Shown in pieces: positions 36,601 to 51,000 of a stretch of DNA of 64,000 bases. The position numbers and the translations under genes were made by a program. The stretch lies in NCBI GenBank assembly GCA_037953745.1, contig JBAKBP010001581.1, forward strand, positions 117,501 to 181,500. Direction: 5' to 3'. How positions within the stretch are numbered: the stretch's first letter is position 1; each line of letters starts with the position of its first letter. Source of the stretch: Lithodes maja. Its lineage: Eukaryota > Arthropoda > Malacostraca > Decapoda > Lithodidae. Below the pieces are notes generated by a model, which saw only the letters and a list, made by a program, of their open reading frames with translations, was not told the DNA's origin and ran no database searches.

Positions 36601-38270
36601 CTACCTAATTAACAATCCATCTATCACGGAGGAGAGAAGGAAGAAAAACACTACATAAGGTGCTGTATATACCGCTGCCAAGTACAGTACACAATACCTC
36701 CTCCTCCTACCTATCTACCTAATTATCAATCCATCTATCACGGAGGAGAGAAGGAAGAATAACACTACATAAGGTGTTGTATATACCGCTGCCAAGTACA
36801 CTACACAATACCTCCTCCTCCTACCTATCTACCTAATTATCAATCCATCTATCACGGAGGAGAGAAGGAAGAATAACACTACATAAGGTGCTGTATATCC
36901 CGCTGCCAAGTACACTACACAATACCTCCTCCTCCTACCTATCTACCTAATTATCTATCCATCTATCATGGAGGACAGAAGGAAGAATAACACTACATAA
37001 GGTGCTGTATATCCCGCTGCCATGTACACTACACAATACCTCCTCCTCCTACCTATCTACCTAATTATCAATCCATCTATCACGGAGGAGAGAAGGAAGA
37101 ATAACACTACATAAGGTGCTGTATATCCCGCTGCCAAGTACACTACACAATACCTCCTCCTCCTACCCTATCTACCTAATTATCAATCCATCTATCACGG
37201 AGGAGAGAAGGAAGAATAACACTACATAAGGTGCTGTATATCCCGCTGCCAAGTACACTACAGAATACCTCCTCCTCCTACCTATCTACCTAATTATCAA
37301 TCCATCTATCACGGAGGAGAGAAGGAAGAATAACACTACATAAGGTGCTGTATATCCCGCTGCCAAGTACACTACAGAATACCTCCTCCTCCTACCTATC
37401 TACCTAATTATCAATCCATCTATCACGGAGGAGAGAAGGAAGAATAACACTACACAAGGTGCTATATATCCCGCTGCCAAGTACACTACACAATACCTCC
37501 TCCTCCTATCTATCTACCTAATTATCAATCCATCTATCACGGAGGAGAGAAGGAAGAATAACACTACCTAAGGTGCTGTATATCCCGCTGCCAAGTACAC
37601 TAGACAATACCTCCTTCTCCTACCTATCTACCTATTTATCAATCCATCTATCACGGAGGAGAGAAGGAAGAATAACACTACATAAGGTGCTGTATATCCC
37701 GCTGCCAAGTACACTACACAATACGTCCTCCTCCTACCTATCTACCTAATTATCAATCCATCTATCACGGAGGAGAGAAGGAAGAATAACACTACATAAG
37801 GTGCTGTATATCCCGCTGCCAAGTACACTACACAATACCTCCTCCTCCTACCTATCTACCTAATTATCAATCCATCTATCACGGAGGAGAGAAGGAAGAA
37901 TAAGACTACATAAGGTGCTGTATATCCCACTGCCAAGTACACTAGACAATACCTCCTCCTCCTACCTATCTACCTAATTATCAATCCATCTATCACGGAG
38001 GAGAGAAGGAAGAATAACACTACATAAGGTGCTGTATATCCCGCTGCCAAGTACACTACACAATACCTCCTCCTCCTACCTATCTACCTAATTATCAATC
38101 CATCTATCACGGAGGAGGGAAGGAAGTATAACACTACATAAGGTGCTGTATATCCCGCTGCCAAGTACACTACACAATACCTCCTCCTCCTACCTATCTA
38201 CCTAATTATCAATCCATCTATCCCGGAGGAGAGAAGGAAGAACAACACTACATAAGGTGCTGTATATCCC
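30610..38270 (+). repeat. Satellite block copied at +14431 (first copy)
   Basis: About 7.66 kb matching roughly 45041-52701 at a constant offset of 14431, checked at GAGTTAGAAG (30732/45163; 33351/47782), GGTGCTATATA (31325/45756; 37458/51889) and GGTGAGGAAT (34611/49042). The match fails on both sides: near 45040 and near 52700 the variant order changes abruptly, which marks recombination joints. Confidence 0.85.
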
Positions 38271-41200
38271 GCTGCCAAATACACTACACAATACCTCTTC
38301 CTCCTACCTATCTACCTAATTATCAATCCATCTATCACAGAGGAGAGAAGGAAGAATAACACTACATAAGGTGCTGTATATCCCGCTGCCAAGTACACTA
38401 CACAATACCTCCTCCTACTACCTATCTACCTAATTATCAATCCATCTATCATGGAGGGAGAAGGAAGAATACCACTACATAAGGTGCTGTATATCCCGCT
38501 GCCAAGTACACTAGACAATACCTCCTCCTCCTACCTATCTACCTAAATATCAATCCATCTATCACGGAGGAGAGAAGGAAGAATAACACTACATAAGGTG
38601 CTGTATATCCCGCTGCCAAGTACAACTACACAATACCTCCTCCTCCTACCTATCTACCTAATTATCAATCCATCTATCACGGAGGAGAGAAGGAAGAATA
38701 ACACTACGTAAGGTGCTGTATATCCCGCTGCCAAGTACACTAGACAATACCTCCTCCTCCTACCTGTCTACCTAATTATCAATCCATCTATCACGGAGGA
38801 GAGAAGGAAGAATAACACTACATAAGGTTTTGTATATCCCACTGCCAAGTACACTAGACAATACCTCCTCCTCCTACCTATCTACCTAAATATCAATCCA
38901 TCTATCACGGAGGAGAGAAGGAAGAAAAACACTACATAAGGTGCTGTATATCCCGCTGCCAAGTACACTACACAATACCTCCTCCTCCTACCTCTCTACC
39001 TAATTATCAATCCATCTATCACGGAGGAGAGAAGGAAGAATAACACTACATAAGGTGCTGTATATCCGGCTGCCAAGTACACTAGACAATACCTCCTCCT
39101 CCTACCTATCTACCTAGTTATCAATCCATCTATCACGGAGGAGAGAAGGAAGAATAACACTACATAAGGTGAGGAATATCCCGCTGCCAAGTACACTACA
39201 CAATACCTCCTCCTCCTACCTATCTACCTAATTATCAATCCATCTATCACGGAGGAGAGAAGGAAGAATAACACTACATAAGGTGCTGTATATCCCGCTG
39301 CCAAGTACACTACACAACACCTCCTCCTCCTACCTATCTACCTAATTATCAATCCATCTATCACGGAGGAGAGAAGGAAGAATAACACTACATAAGGTGC
39401 TGTATATCCCGCTGCCACGTACACTACACAATACCTCCTCCTCCTACCTATCTACCTAGTTATCAATCCATCTATCACAGAGGAGAGAAGGAAGAATAAC
39501 ACTACATAAGGTGCTGTATATCCCGCTGCCAAGTACACTACACAATACCTCCTCCTCAACCCTATTTACCTAATTATCAATCCATCTATCACGGAGGAGA
39601 GAAGGAAGAATAACACTACATAAGGTGCTGTATATCCCGCTGCCAAGTACACTACACAATACCTCCTCCTCCTACCTATCTACCTAATTATCAATCAATC
39701 TATGATGGAGGAGAGAAGGAAGAATAACACTACATAAGGTGCTGTATATCCCGCTGCCAAGTACACTACACAATACCTCCTCCTCTTACCTATCTACCTA
39801 ATTATCAATCCATTTATCACGGAGGAGAGAAGGAAGAATAACACTACATAAGGTGCTGTATATCCCGCTGCCAAGTACACTACACAATACCTCCTCCTCC
39901 TACCTATCTACCTAATTATCAATCCATCTATCACGGAGGAGGGAAGGAAGTATAACACTACATAAGGTGCTGTATATCCCGCTGCCAAGTATACTACACA
40001 ATACCTCCTCCTCCTACCTATCTACCTAATTATCAATCCATCTATCCCGGAGGAGAGAAGGAAGAATAACACTACATTAGGTGCTGTATATTCCGCTGCC
40101 AAGTACTCTAGACAATACCTCCTCCTCCTACCTATCTACCTACTTATCAATCCATCTATCACGGAGGAGAGAAGGAAGAATAACACTACATAAGGTGCTG
40201 TATATCCCGCTGCCAAGTACACTACACAATACCTCCTCCTCCTACCTACCTACCTAATTAACAATCCATCTATCACGGAGGAGAGAAGGAAGAAAAACAC
40301 TACATAAGGTGCTTTATATACCGCTGCCAAGTACACTACACAATACCTCCTCTTCCTACCTATCTACCTAATTATCAATCCATCTATCACGGAGGAGAGA
40401 AGGAAGAATAACACTACATAAGGTGCTGTATATCCCGCTGCCAAGTACACTACACAATACCTCCTCCTCCTACCTATCTACCTAATTATCAATCCATCTA
40501 TCATGGAGGAGAGAAGGAAGAATAACACTACATAAGGTGCTGTATATCCCGCTGCCAAGTACACTACACAACACCTCCTCCTCCTACCTATCTACCTAAT
40601 TATCAATCCATCTATCACGGAGGAGAGAAGGAAGAATAACACTACATAAGGTGCTGTATATCCCGCTGCCAAGTACACTACACAATACCTCCTCCTCCTA
40701 CCTACCTACCTAATTAACAATCCATCTATCACGGAGGAGAGAAGGAAGAAAAACACTACATAAGGTGCTTTATATACCGCTGCCAAGTACACTACACAAT
40801 ACCTCCTCTTCCTACCTATCTACCTAATTATCAATCCATCTATCACGGAGGAGAGAAGGAAGAATAACACTACATAAGGTGCTGTATATCCCGCTGCCAA
40901 GTACACTACACAATACCTCCTCCTCCTACCTATCTACCTAATTATCAATCCATCTATCATGGAGGAGAGAAGGAAGAATAACACTACATAAGGTGCTGTA
41001 TATCCCGCTGCCATGTACACTACACAATACCTCCTCTTCCTACCTATCTACCTAATTATCAATCCATCTATCACGGAGGAGAGAAGGAAGAAAAACACTA
41101 CATAAGGAGCTGTATATCCCGCTGCCAAGTACACTACACAATACCTCCTCCTCCTACCTATCTACCTATTATCAATCCATCTATCATGGAGGAGGGAAGG

Positions 41201-44200
41201 AAGTATAACACTACATAAGGTGCTGTATATCCCCCTGCCAAGTACACTACACAATACCTCCTCCTCCTACCTATCTACCTAATTATCAATCCATCTATCA
41301 CGGAGGAGAGAAGGAAGAATAACACTACATAGGGTGCTGTATATCCCGCTGCCAAGTACACTACACAATACCTCCTCCTCCTACCTATCTACCTAATTAT
41401 CAATCCATCTATCCCGGAGGAGAGAAGGAAGAATAACACTACATTAGGTGCTGTATATTCCGCTGCCAAGTACACTAGACAATACCTCCTCCTCCTACCT
41501 ATCTACCTACTTATCAATCCATCTATCACGGAGGAGAGAAGGAACAATAACACTACATAAGGTGCTGTATATCCCGCTGCCAAGTACACTACACAATACC
41601 TCCTCCTACCTATCTACCTAATTAACAATCCATCTATCACGGAGGAGAGAAGGAAGAAAAACACTACATAAGGTGCTGTATATACCGCTGCCAAGTACAG
41701 TACACAATACCTCCTCCTCCTACCTATCTACCTAATTATCAATCCATCTATCACGGAGGAGAGAAGGAAGAATAACACTACATAAGGTGTTGTATATACC
41801 GCTGCCAAGTACACTACACAATACCTCCTCCTCCTACCTATCTACCTAATTATCAATCCATCTATCACGGAGGAGAGAAGGAAGAATAACACTACATAAG
41901 GTGCTGTATATCCCGCTGCCAAGTACACTACACAATACCTCCTCCTCCTACCTATCTACCTAATTATCTATCCATCTATCATGGAGGACAGAAGGAAGAA
42001 TAACACTACATAAGGTGCTGTATATCCCGCTGCCATGTACACTACACAATACCTCCTCCTCCTACCTATCTACCTAATTATCAATCCATCTATCACGGAG
42101 GAGGGAAGGAAGTATAACACTACATAAGGTGCTGTATATCCCGCTGCCAAGTACACTACACAATACCTCCTCCTCCTACCTATCTACCTAATTATCAATC
42201 CATCTATCCCGGAGGAGAGAAGGAAGAACAACACTACATAAGGTGCTGTATATCCCGCTGCCAAGTACACTACACAATACCTCCTCCTCCTACCTATCTA
42301 CCTATTTATCAATCCATCTATCACGGAGGAGAGAAGGAAGAATAACACTACATAAGGTGCTGTATATCACGCTGCCAAGTACACTACACAATACCTCCTC
42401 CTCCTACCTATCTACCTAATTATCAATCCATCTATCCCGGAGGAGAGAAGGAAGAATAACACTACATTAGGTGCTGTATATTCCGCTGCCAAGTCCACTA
42501 GACAATACCTCCTCCTCCTACCTATCTACCTAATTATCAATCCATCTATCATGGAGGACAGAAGGAAGAATACACTACATAAGGTGCTGTATATCCCGCT
42601 GCCATGTACACTACACAATACCTTCTCCTCCTACCTATCTACCTAATTATCAATCCATCTATCACGGAGGAGAGAAGGAAGAACAACACTACATAAGGTG
42701 CTGTATATCCCGCTGCCAAGTACACTACACAATACCTCCTCCTCCTACCTATCTACCTAATTATCAATCCATCTATCACGGAGGAGAGAAGGAAGAATAA
42801 CACTACATAAGGTGCTGTATATCCCGCAGCCAAGTACACTACACAATACCTCCTCCTACCTATCTACCTAATTAACAATCCATCTATCACGGAGGAGAGA
42901 AGGAAGAAAAACACTACATAAGGTGCTGTATATACCGCTGCCAAGTACACTACACAATACCTCCTCCTCCTACCTATCTACCTAATTATCAATCCATCTA
43001 TCACGGAGGAGAGAAGGAAGAATAACACTACATAAGGTGCTGTATATCCCGCTGCCAAATACACTACACAATACCTCCTCCTCCTACCTATCTACCTAAT
43101 TATCTATCCATCTATCAATGAGGACAGAAGGAAGAATAACACTACATAAGGTGCTGTATATCCCGCTGCCATGTACACTACACAATACCTCCTCCTCCTA
43201 CCTATCTACCTAATTATCAATCCATCTATCACGGAGGAGAGAAGGAAGAATAACACTACATAAGGTGCTGTACATCCCGCTGCCAAGTACACTACACAAT
43301 ACCTCCTCCTCCTACCATATCTACCTAATTATCAATCCATCTATCACGGAGGAGAGAAGGAAGAATAACACTACATAAGGTGCTGTATATCCCGCTGCCA
43401 AGTACACTACACAATACCTCCTCCTACTACCTATCTACCTAATTATCAATCCATCTATCACGGAGGAGAGTTAGAAGAATAACATTACATAAGGTGCTGT
43501 ATATCCCGCTGCCAAGTACACTACACAATATCTACCTAATTATCAATCCATCTATCACGGAGGAGAGAAGGAAGAAAAACACTACATAAGGTGCTGTATA
43601 TCCCGCTGCCAAGTACACTACACAATACCTCCTCCTTCTACCTATCTACCAAATTATCAATCCATCTATCACGGAGTAGAGAAAGAAGAATAACACTACA
43701 TAAGGTGCTGTATATCCCGCTGCCAAGTACACTACACAATACCTCCTCCTCCTACTTATCTACCTAATTATCAATCCATCTATCACAGAGGAGAGAAGGA
43801 AGAATAACACTACATAAGGTGCTGTATATCCCGCTGCCAAATACACTACACAATACCTCTTCCTCCTACCTATCTACCTAATTATCAATCCATCTATCAC
43901 AGAGGAGAGAAGGAAGAATAACACTACATAAGGTGCTGTATATCCCGCTGCCAAGTACACTACACAATACCTCCTCCTACTACCTATCTACCTAATTATC
44001 AATCCATCTATCATGGAGGAGAGAAGGAAGAATACCACTACATAAGGTGCTGTATATCCCGCTGCCAAGTACACTAGACAATACCTCCTCCTCCTACCTA
44101 TCTACCTAAATATCAATCCATCTATCACGGAGGAGAGAAGGAAGAATAACACTACATAAGGTGCTGTATATCCCGCTGCCAAGTACACTACACAATACCT

Positions 44201-45040
44201 CCTCCTCCTACCTATCTACCTAATTATCAATCCATCTATCACGGAGGAGAGAAGGAAGAATAACACTACGTAAGGTGCTGTATATCCCGCTGCCAAGTAC
44301 ACTAGACAATACCTCCTCCTCCTACCTGTCTACCTAATTATCAATCCATCTATCACGGAGGAGAGAAGGAAGAATAACACTACATAAGGTTTTGTATATC
44401 CCACTGCCAAGTACACTAGACAATACCTCCTCCTCCTACCTATCTACCTAAATATCAATCCATCTATCACGGAGGAGAGAAGGAAGAAAAACACTACATA
44501 AGGTGCTGTATATCCCGCTGCCAAGTACACTACACAATACCTCCTCCTCCTACCTCTCTACCTAATTAACAATCCATCTATCACGGAGGAGAGAAGGAAG
44601 AAAAACACTACATAAGGTGCTGTATATACCGCTGCCAAGTACAGTACACAATACCTCCTCCTCCTACCTATCTACCTAATTATCAATCCATCTATGACGG
44701 AGGAGAGAAGGAAGAATAACACTACATAAGGTGTTGTATATACCGCTGCCAAGTACACTACACAATACCTCCTCCTCCTACCTATCTACCTAATTATCAA
44801 TCCATCTATCACGGAGGAGAGAAGGAAGAATAACACTACATAAGGTGCTGTATATCCCGCTGCCAAGTACACTACACAATACCTCCTCCTCCTACCTATC
44901 TACCTAATTATCTATCCATCTATCATGGAGGACAGAAGGAAGAATAACACTACATAAGGTGCTGTATATCCCGCTGCCATGTACACTACACAATACCTCC
45001 TCCTCCTACCTATCTACCTAATTATCAATCCATCTATCAC

Positions 45041-48000
45041 GGAGGAGAGAAGGAAGAATAAGACTACATAAGGTGCTGTATATCCCGCTGCCAAGTACAC
45101 TAGACAATACCTCCTCCTCCTACCTATCTACCTAATTATCAATCCATCTATCACGGAGGAGAGTTAGAAGAATAACATTACATAAGGTGCTGTATATCCC
45201 ACTGCCAAGTACACTACACAATACCTCCTCCTCCTACCTATCTACCTAATTATCAATCCATCTATCACGGAGGAGAGAAGGAAGAAAAACACTACATAAG
45301 GTGCTGTATATCCCGCTGCCAAGTACACTACACAATACCTCCTCCTCCTACCTATCTACCTAATTATCAATCCATCTATCACAGAGTAGAGAAGGAAGAA
45401 TAACACTACATAAGGTGCTGTATATCCCGCTGCCAAGTACACTACACAATACCTCCTCCTCCTACTTATCTACCTAATTATCAATCCATCTATCACAGAG
45501 GAGAGAAGGAAGAATAACACTACATAAGGTGCTGTATATCCCGCTGCCAAATACACTACACAATACCTCTTCCTCCTACCTATCTACCTAATTATCACTC
45601 CATCTATCACAGAGGAGAGAAGGAAGAATACCACTACATAAGGTGCTGTATATCCCGCTGCCAAGTACACTAGACAATACCTCCTCCTCCTACCTATCTA
45701 CCTAATTATCAATCCATCTATCACGGAGGAGAGAAGGAAGAATAACACTACACAAGGTGCTATATATCCCGCTGCCAAGTACACTACACAATACCTCCTC
45801 CTCCTATCTATCTACCTAATTATCAATCCATCTATCACGGAGGAGAGAAGGAAGAATAACACTACCTAAGGTGCTGTATATACCGCTGCCAAGTACACTA
45901 GACAATACCTCCTTCTCCTACCTATCTACCTATTTATCAATCCATCTATCACGGAGGAGAGAAGGAAGAATAACACTACATAAGGTGCTGTATATCCCGC
46001 TGCCAAGTACACTACACAATACCTCCTCCTCCTACCTATCTACCTAATTATCAATCCATCTATCACGGAGGAGAGAAGGAAGAATAACACTACATAAGGT
46101 GCTGTATATCCCGCTGCCAAGTACACTACACAATACCTCCTCCTCCTACCTATCTACCTAATTATCAATCCATCTATCACGGAGGAGAGAAGGAAGAATA
46201 AGACTACATAAGGTGCTGTATATCCCACTGCCAAGTACACTAGACAATACCTCCTCCTCCTACCTATCTACCTAATTATCAATCCATCTATCACGGAGGA
46301 GAGAAGGAAGAATAACACTACATAAGGTGCTGTATATCCCGCTGCCAAGTACACTACACAATACCTCCTCCTCCTACCTATCTACCTAATTATCAATCCA
46401 TCTATCACGGAGGAGGGAAGGAAGTATAACACTACATAAGGTGCTGTATATCCCGCTGCCAAGTACACTACACAATACCTCCTCCTCCTACCTATCTACC
46501 TAATTTTCAATCCATCTATCCCGGAGGAGAGAAGGAAGAACAACACTACATAAGGTGCTGTATATCCCGCTGCCAAGTACACTACACAATACCTCCTCCT
46601 CCTACCTATCTACCTAATTATCAATCCATCTATCACGGAGGAGAGAAGGAAGAATAACACTACATAAGGTGCTGTATATCACGCTGCCAAGTACACTACA
46701 CAATACCTCCTCCTCCTACCTATCTACCTAATTATCAATCCATCTATCCCGGAGGAGAGAAGGAAGAATAACACTACATTAGGTGCTGTATATTCTGCTG
46801 CCAAGTCCACTAGACAATACCTCCTCCTCCTACCTATCTACCTAATTATCAATCCATCTATCATGGAGGACAGAAGGAAGAATACACTACATAAGGTGCT
46901 GTATATCCCGCTGCCATGTACACTACACAATACCTTCTCCTCCTACCTATCTACCTAATTATCAATCCATCTATCATGGAGGAGAGAAGGAAGAACAACA
47001 CTACATAAGGTGCTGTATATCCCGCTGCCAAGTACACTACACAATACCTCCTCCTCCTACCTATCTACCTAATTATCAATCCATCTATCACGGAGGAGAG
47101 AAGGAAGAATAACACTACATAAGGTGCTGTATATCCCGCAGCCAAGTACACTACACAATACCTCCTCCTACCTATCTACCTAATTAACAATCCATCTATC
47201 ACGGAGGAGAGAAGGAAGAAAAACACTACATAAGGTGCTGTATATACCGCTGCCAAGTACACTACACAATACCTCCTCCTCCTACCTATCTACCTAATTA
47301 TCAATCCATCTATCACGGAGGAGAGAAGGAAGAATAACACTACATAAGGTGCTGTATATCCCGCTGCCAAATACACTACACAATACCTCCTCCTCCTACC
47401 TATCTACCTAATTATCTATCCATCTATCAATGAGGACAGAAGGAAGAATAACACTACATAAGGTGCTGTATATCCCGCTGCCATGTACACTACACAATAC
47501 CTCCTCCTCCTACCTATCTACCTAATTATCAATCCATCTATCACGGAGGAGAGAAGGAAGAATAACACTACATAAGGTGCTGTACATCCCACTGCCAAGT
47601 ACACTACACAATACCTCCTCCTCCTACCCTATCTACCTAATTATCAATCCATCTATCACGGAGGAGAGAAGGAAGAATAACACTACATAAGGTGCTGTAT
47701 ATCCCGCTGCCAAGTACACTACACAATACCTCCTCCTACTACCTATCTACCTAATTATCAATCCATCTATCACGGAGGAGAGTTAGAAGAATAACATTAC
47801 ATAAGGTGCTGTATATCCCGCTGCCAAGTACACTACACAATATCTACCTAATTATCAATCCATCTATCACGGAGGAGAGAAGGAAGAAAAACACTACATA
47901 AGGTGCTGTATATCCTGCTGCCAAGTACACTACACAATACCTCCTCCTTCTACCTATCTACCAAATTATCAATCCATCTATCACGGAGTAGAGAAAGAAG

Positions 48001-51000
48001 AATAACACTACATAAGGTGCTGTATATCCCGCTGCCAAGTACACTACACAATACCTCCTCCTCCTACTTATCTACCTAATTATCAATCCATCTATCACAG
48101 TGGAGAGAAGGAAGAATAACACTACATAAGGTGCTGTATATCCCGCTGCCAAATACACTACACAATACCTCTTCCTCCTACCTATCTACCTAATTATCAA
48201 TCCATCTATCACAGAGGAGAGAAGGAAGAATAACACTACATAAGGTGCTGTATATCCCGCTGCCAAGTACACTACACAATACCTCCTCCTACTACCTATC
48301 TACCTAATTATCAATCCATCTATCATGGAGGAGAGAAGGAAGAATACCACTACATAAGGTGCTGTATATCCCGCTGCCAAGTACACTAGACAATACCTCC
48401 TCCTCCTACCTATCTACCTAAATATCAATCCATCTATCACGGAGGAGAGAAGGAAGAATAACACTACATAAGGTGCTGTATATCCCGCTGCCAAGTACAC
48501 TACACAATACCTCCTCCTCCTACCTATCTACCTAATTATCAATCCATCTATCACGGAGGAGAGAAGGAAGAATAACACTACGTAAGGTGCTGTATATCCC
48601 GCTGCCAAGTACACTAGACAATACCTCCTCCTCCTACCTGTCTACCTAATTATCAATCCATCTATCACGGAGGAGAGAAGGAAGAATAACACTACATAAG
48701 GTTTTGTATATCCCACTGCCAAGTACACTAGACAATACCTCCTCCTCCTACCTATCTACCTAAATATCAATCCATCTATCACGGAGGAGAGAAGGAAGAA
48801 AAACACTACATAAGGTGCTGTATATCCCGCTGCCAAGTACACTACACAATACCTCCTCCTCCTACCTCTCTACCTAATTATCAATCCATCTATCACGGAG
48901 GAGAGAAGGAAGAATAACACTACATAAGGTGCTGTATATCCGGCTGCCAAGTACACTAGACAATACCTCCTCCTCCTACCTATCTACCTAGTTATCAATC
49001 CATCTATCACGGAGGAGAGAAGGAAGAATAACACTACATAAGGTGAGGAATATCCCGCTGCCAAGTACACTACACAATACCTCCTCCTCCTACCTATCTA
49101 CCTAATTATCAATCCATCTATCACGGAGGAGAGAAGGAAGAATAACACTACATAAGGTGCTGTATATCCCGCTGCCAAGTACACTACACAACACCTCCTC
49201 CTCCTACCTATCTACCTAATTATCAATCCATCTATCACGGAGGAGAGAAGGAAGAATAACACTACATAAGGTGCTGTATATCCCGCTGCCACGTACACTA
49301 CACAATACCTCCTCCTCCTACCTATCTACCTAGTTATCAATCCATCTATCACAGAGGAGAGAAGGAAGAATAACACTACATAAGGTGCTGTATATCCCGC
49401 TGCCAAGTACACTACACAATACCTCCTCCTCAACCCTATTTACCTAATTATCAATCCATCTATCACGGAGGAGAGAAGGAAGAATAACACTACATAAGGT
49501 GCTGTATATCCCGCTGCCAAGTACACTACACAATACCTCCTCCTCCTACCTATCTACCTAATTATCAATCAATCTATGATGGAGGAGAGAAGGAAGAATA
49601 ACACTACATAAGGTGCTGTATATCCCGCTGCCAAGTACACTACACAATACCTCCTCCTCTTACCTATCTACCTAATTATCAATCCATTTATCACGGAGGA
49701 GAGAAGGAAGAATAACACTACATAAGGTGCTGTATATCCCGCTGCCAAGTACACTACACAATACCTCCTCCTCCTACCTATCTACCTAATTATCAATCCA
49801 TCTATCACGGAGGAGGGAAGGAAGTATAACACTACATAAGGTGCTGTATATCCCGCTGCCAAGTATACTACACAATACCTCCTCCTCCTACCTATCTACC
49901 TAATTATCAATCCATCTATCCCGGAGGAGAGAAGGAAGAATAACACTACATTAGGTGCTGTATATTCCGCTGCCAAGTACTCTAGACAATACCTCCTCCT
50001 CCTACCTATCTACCTACTTATCAATCCATCTATCACGGAGGAGAGAAGGAAGAATAACACTACATAAGGTGCTGTATATCCCGCTGCCAAGTACACTACA
50101 CAATACCTCCTCCTCCTACCTACCTACCTAATTAACAATCCATCTATCACGGAGGAGAGAAGGAAGAAAAACACTACATAAGGTGCTTTATATACCGCTG
50201 CCAAGTACACTACACAATACCTCCTCTTCCTACCTATCTACCTAATTATCAATCCATCTATAACGGAGGAGAGAAGGAAGAATAACACTACATAAGGTGC
50301 TGTATATCCCGCTGCCAAGTACACTACACAATACCTCCTCCTCCTACCTATCTACCTAATTATCAATCCATCTATCATGGAGGAGAGAAGGAAGAATAAC
50401 ACTACATAAGGTGCTGTATATCCCGCTGCCATGTACACTACACAATACCTCCTCCTCCTACCTATCTACCTAATTATCAATCCATCTATCACGGAGGAGA
50501 GAAGGAAGAAAAACACTACATAAGGTGCTGTATATCCCGCTGCCAAGTACACTACACAATACCTCCTCCTCCTACCTATCTACCTATTATCAATCCATCT
50601 ATCATGGAGGAGGGAAGGAAGTATAACACTACATAAGGTGCTGTATATCCCCCTGCCAAGTACACTACACAATACCTCCTCCTCCTACCTATCTACCTAA
50701 TTATCAATCCATCTATCACGGAGGAGGGAAGGAAGAATAACACTACATAGGGTGCTGTATATCCCGCTGCCAAGTACACTACACAATACCTCCTCCTCCT
50801 ACCTATCTACCTAATTATCAATCCATCTATCCCGGAGGAGAGAAGGAAGAATAACACTACATTAGGTGCTGTATATTCCGCTGCCAAGTACACTAGACAA
50901 TACCTCCTCCTCCTACCTATCTACCTACTTATCAATCCATCTATCACGGAGGAGAGAAGGAAGAATAACACTACATAAGGTGCTGTATATCCCGCTGCCA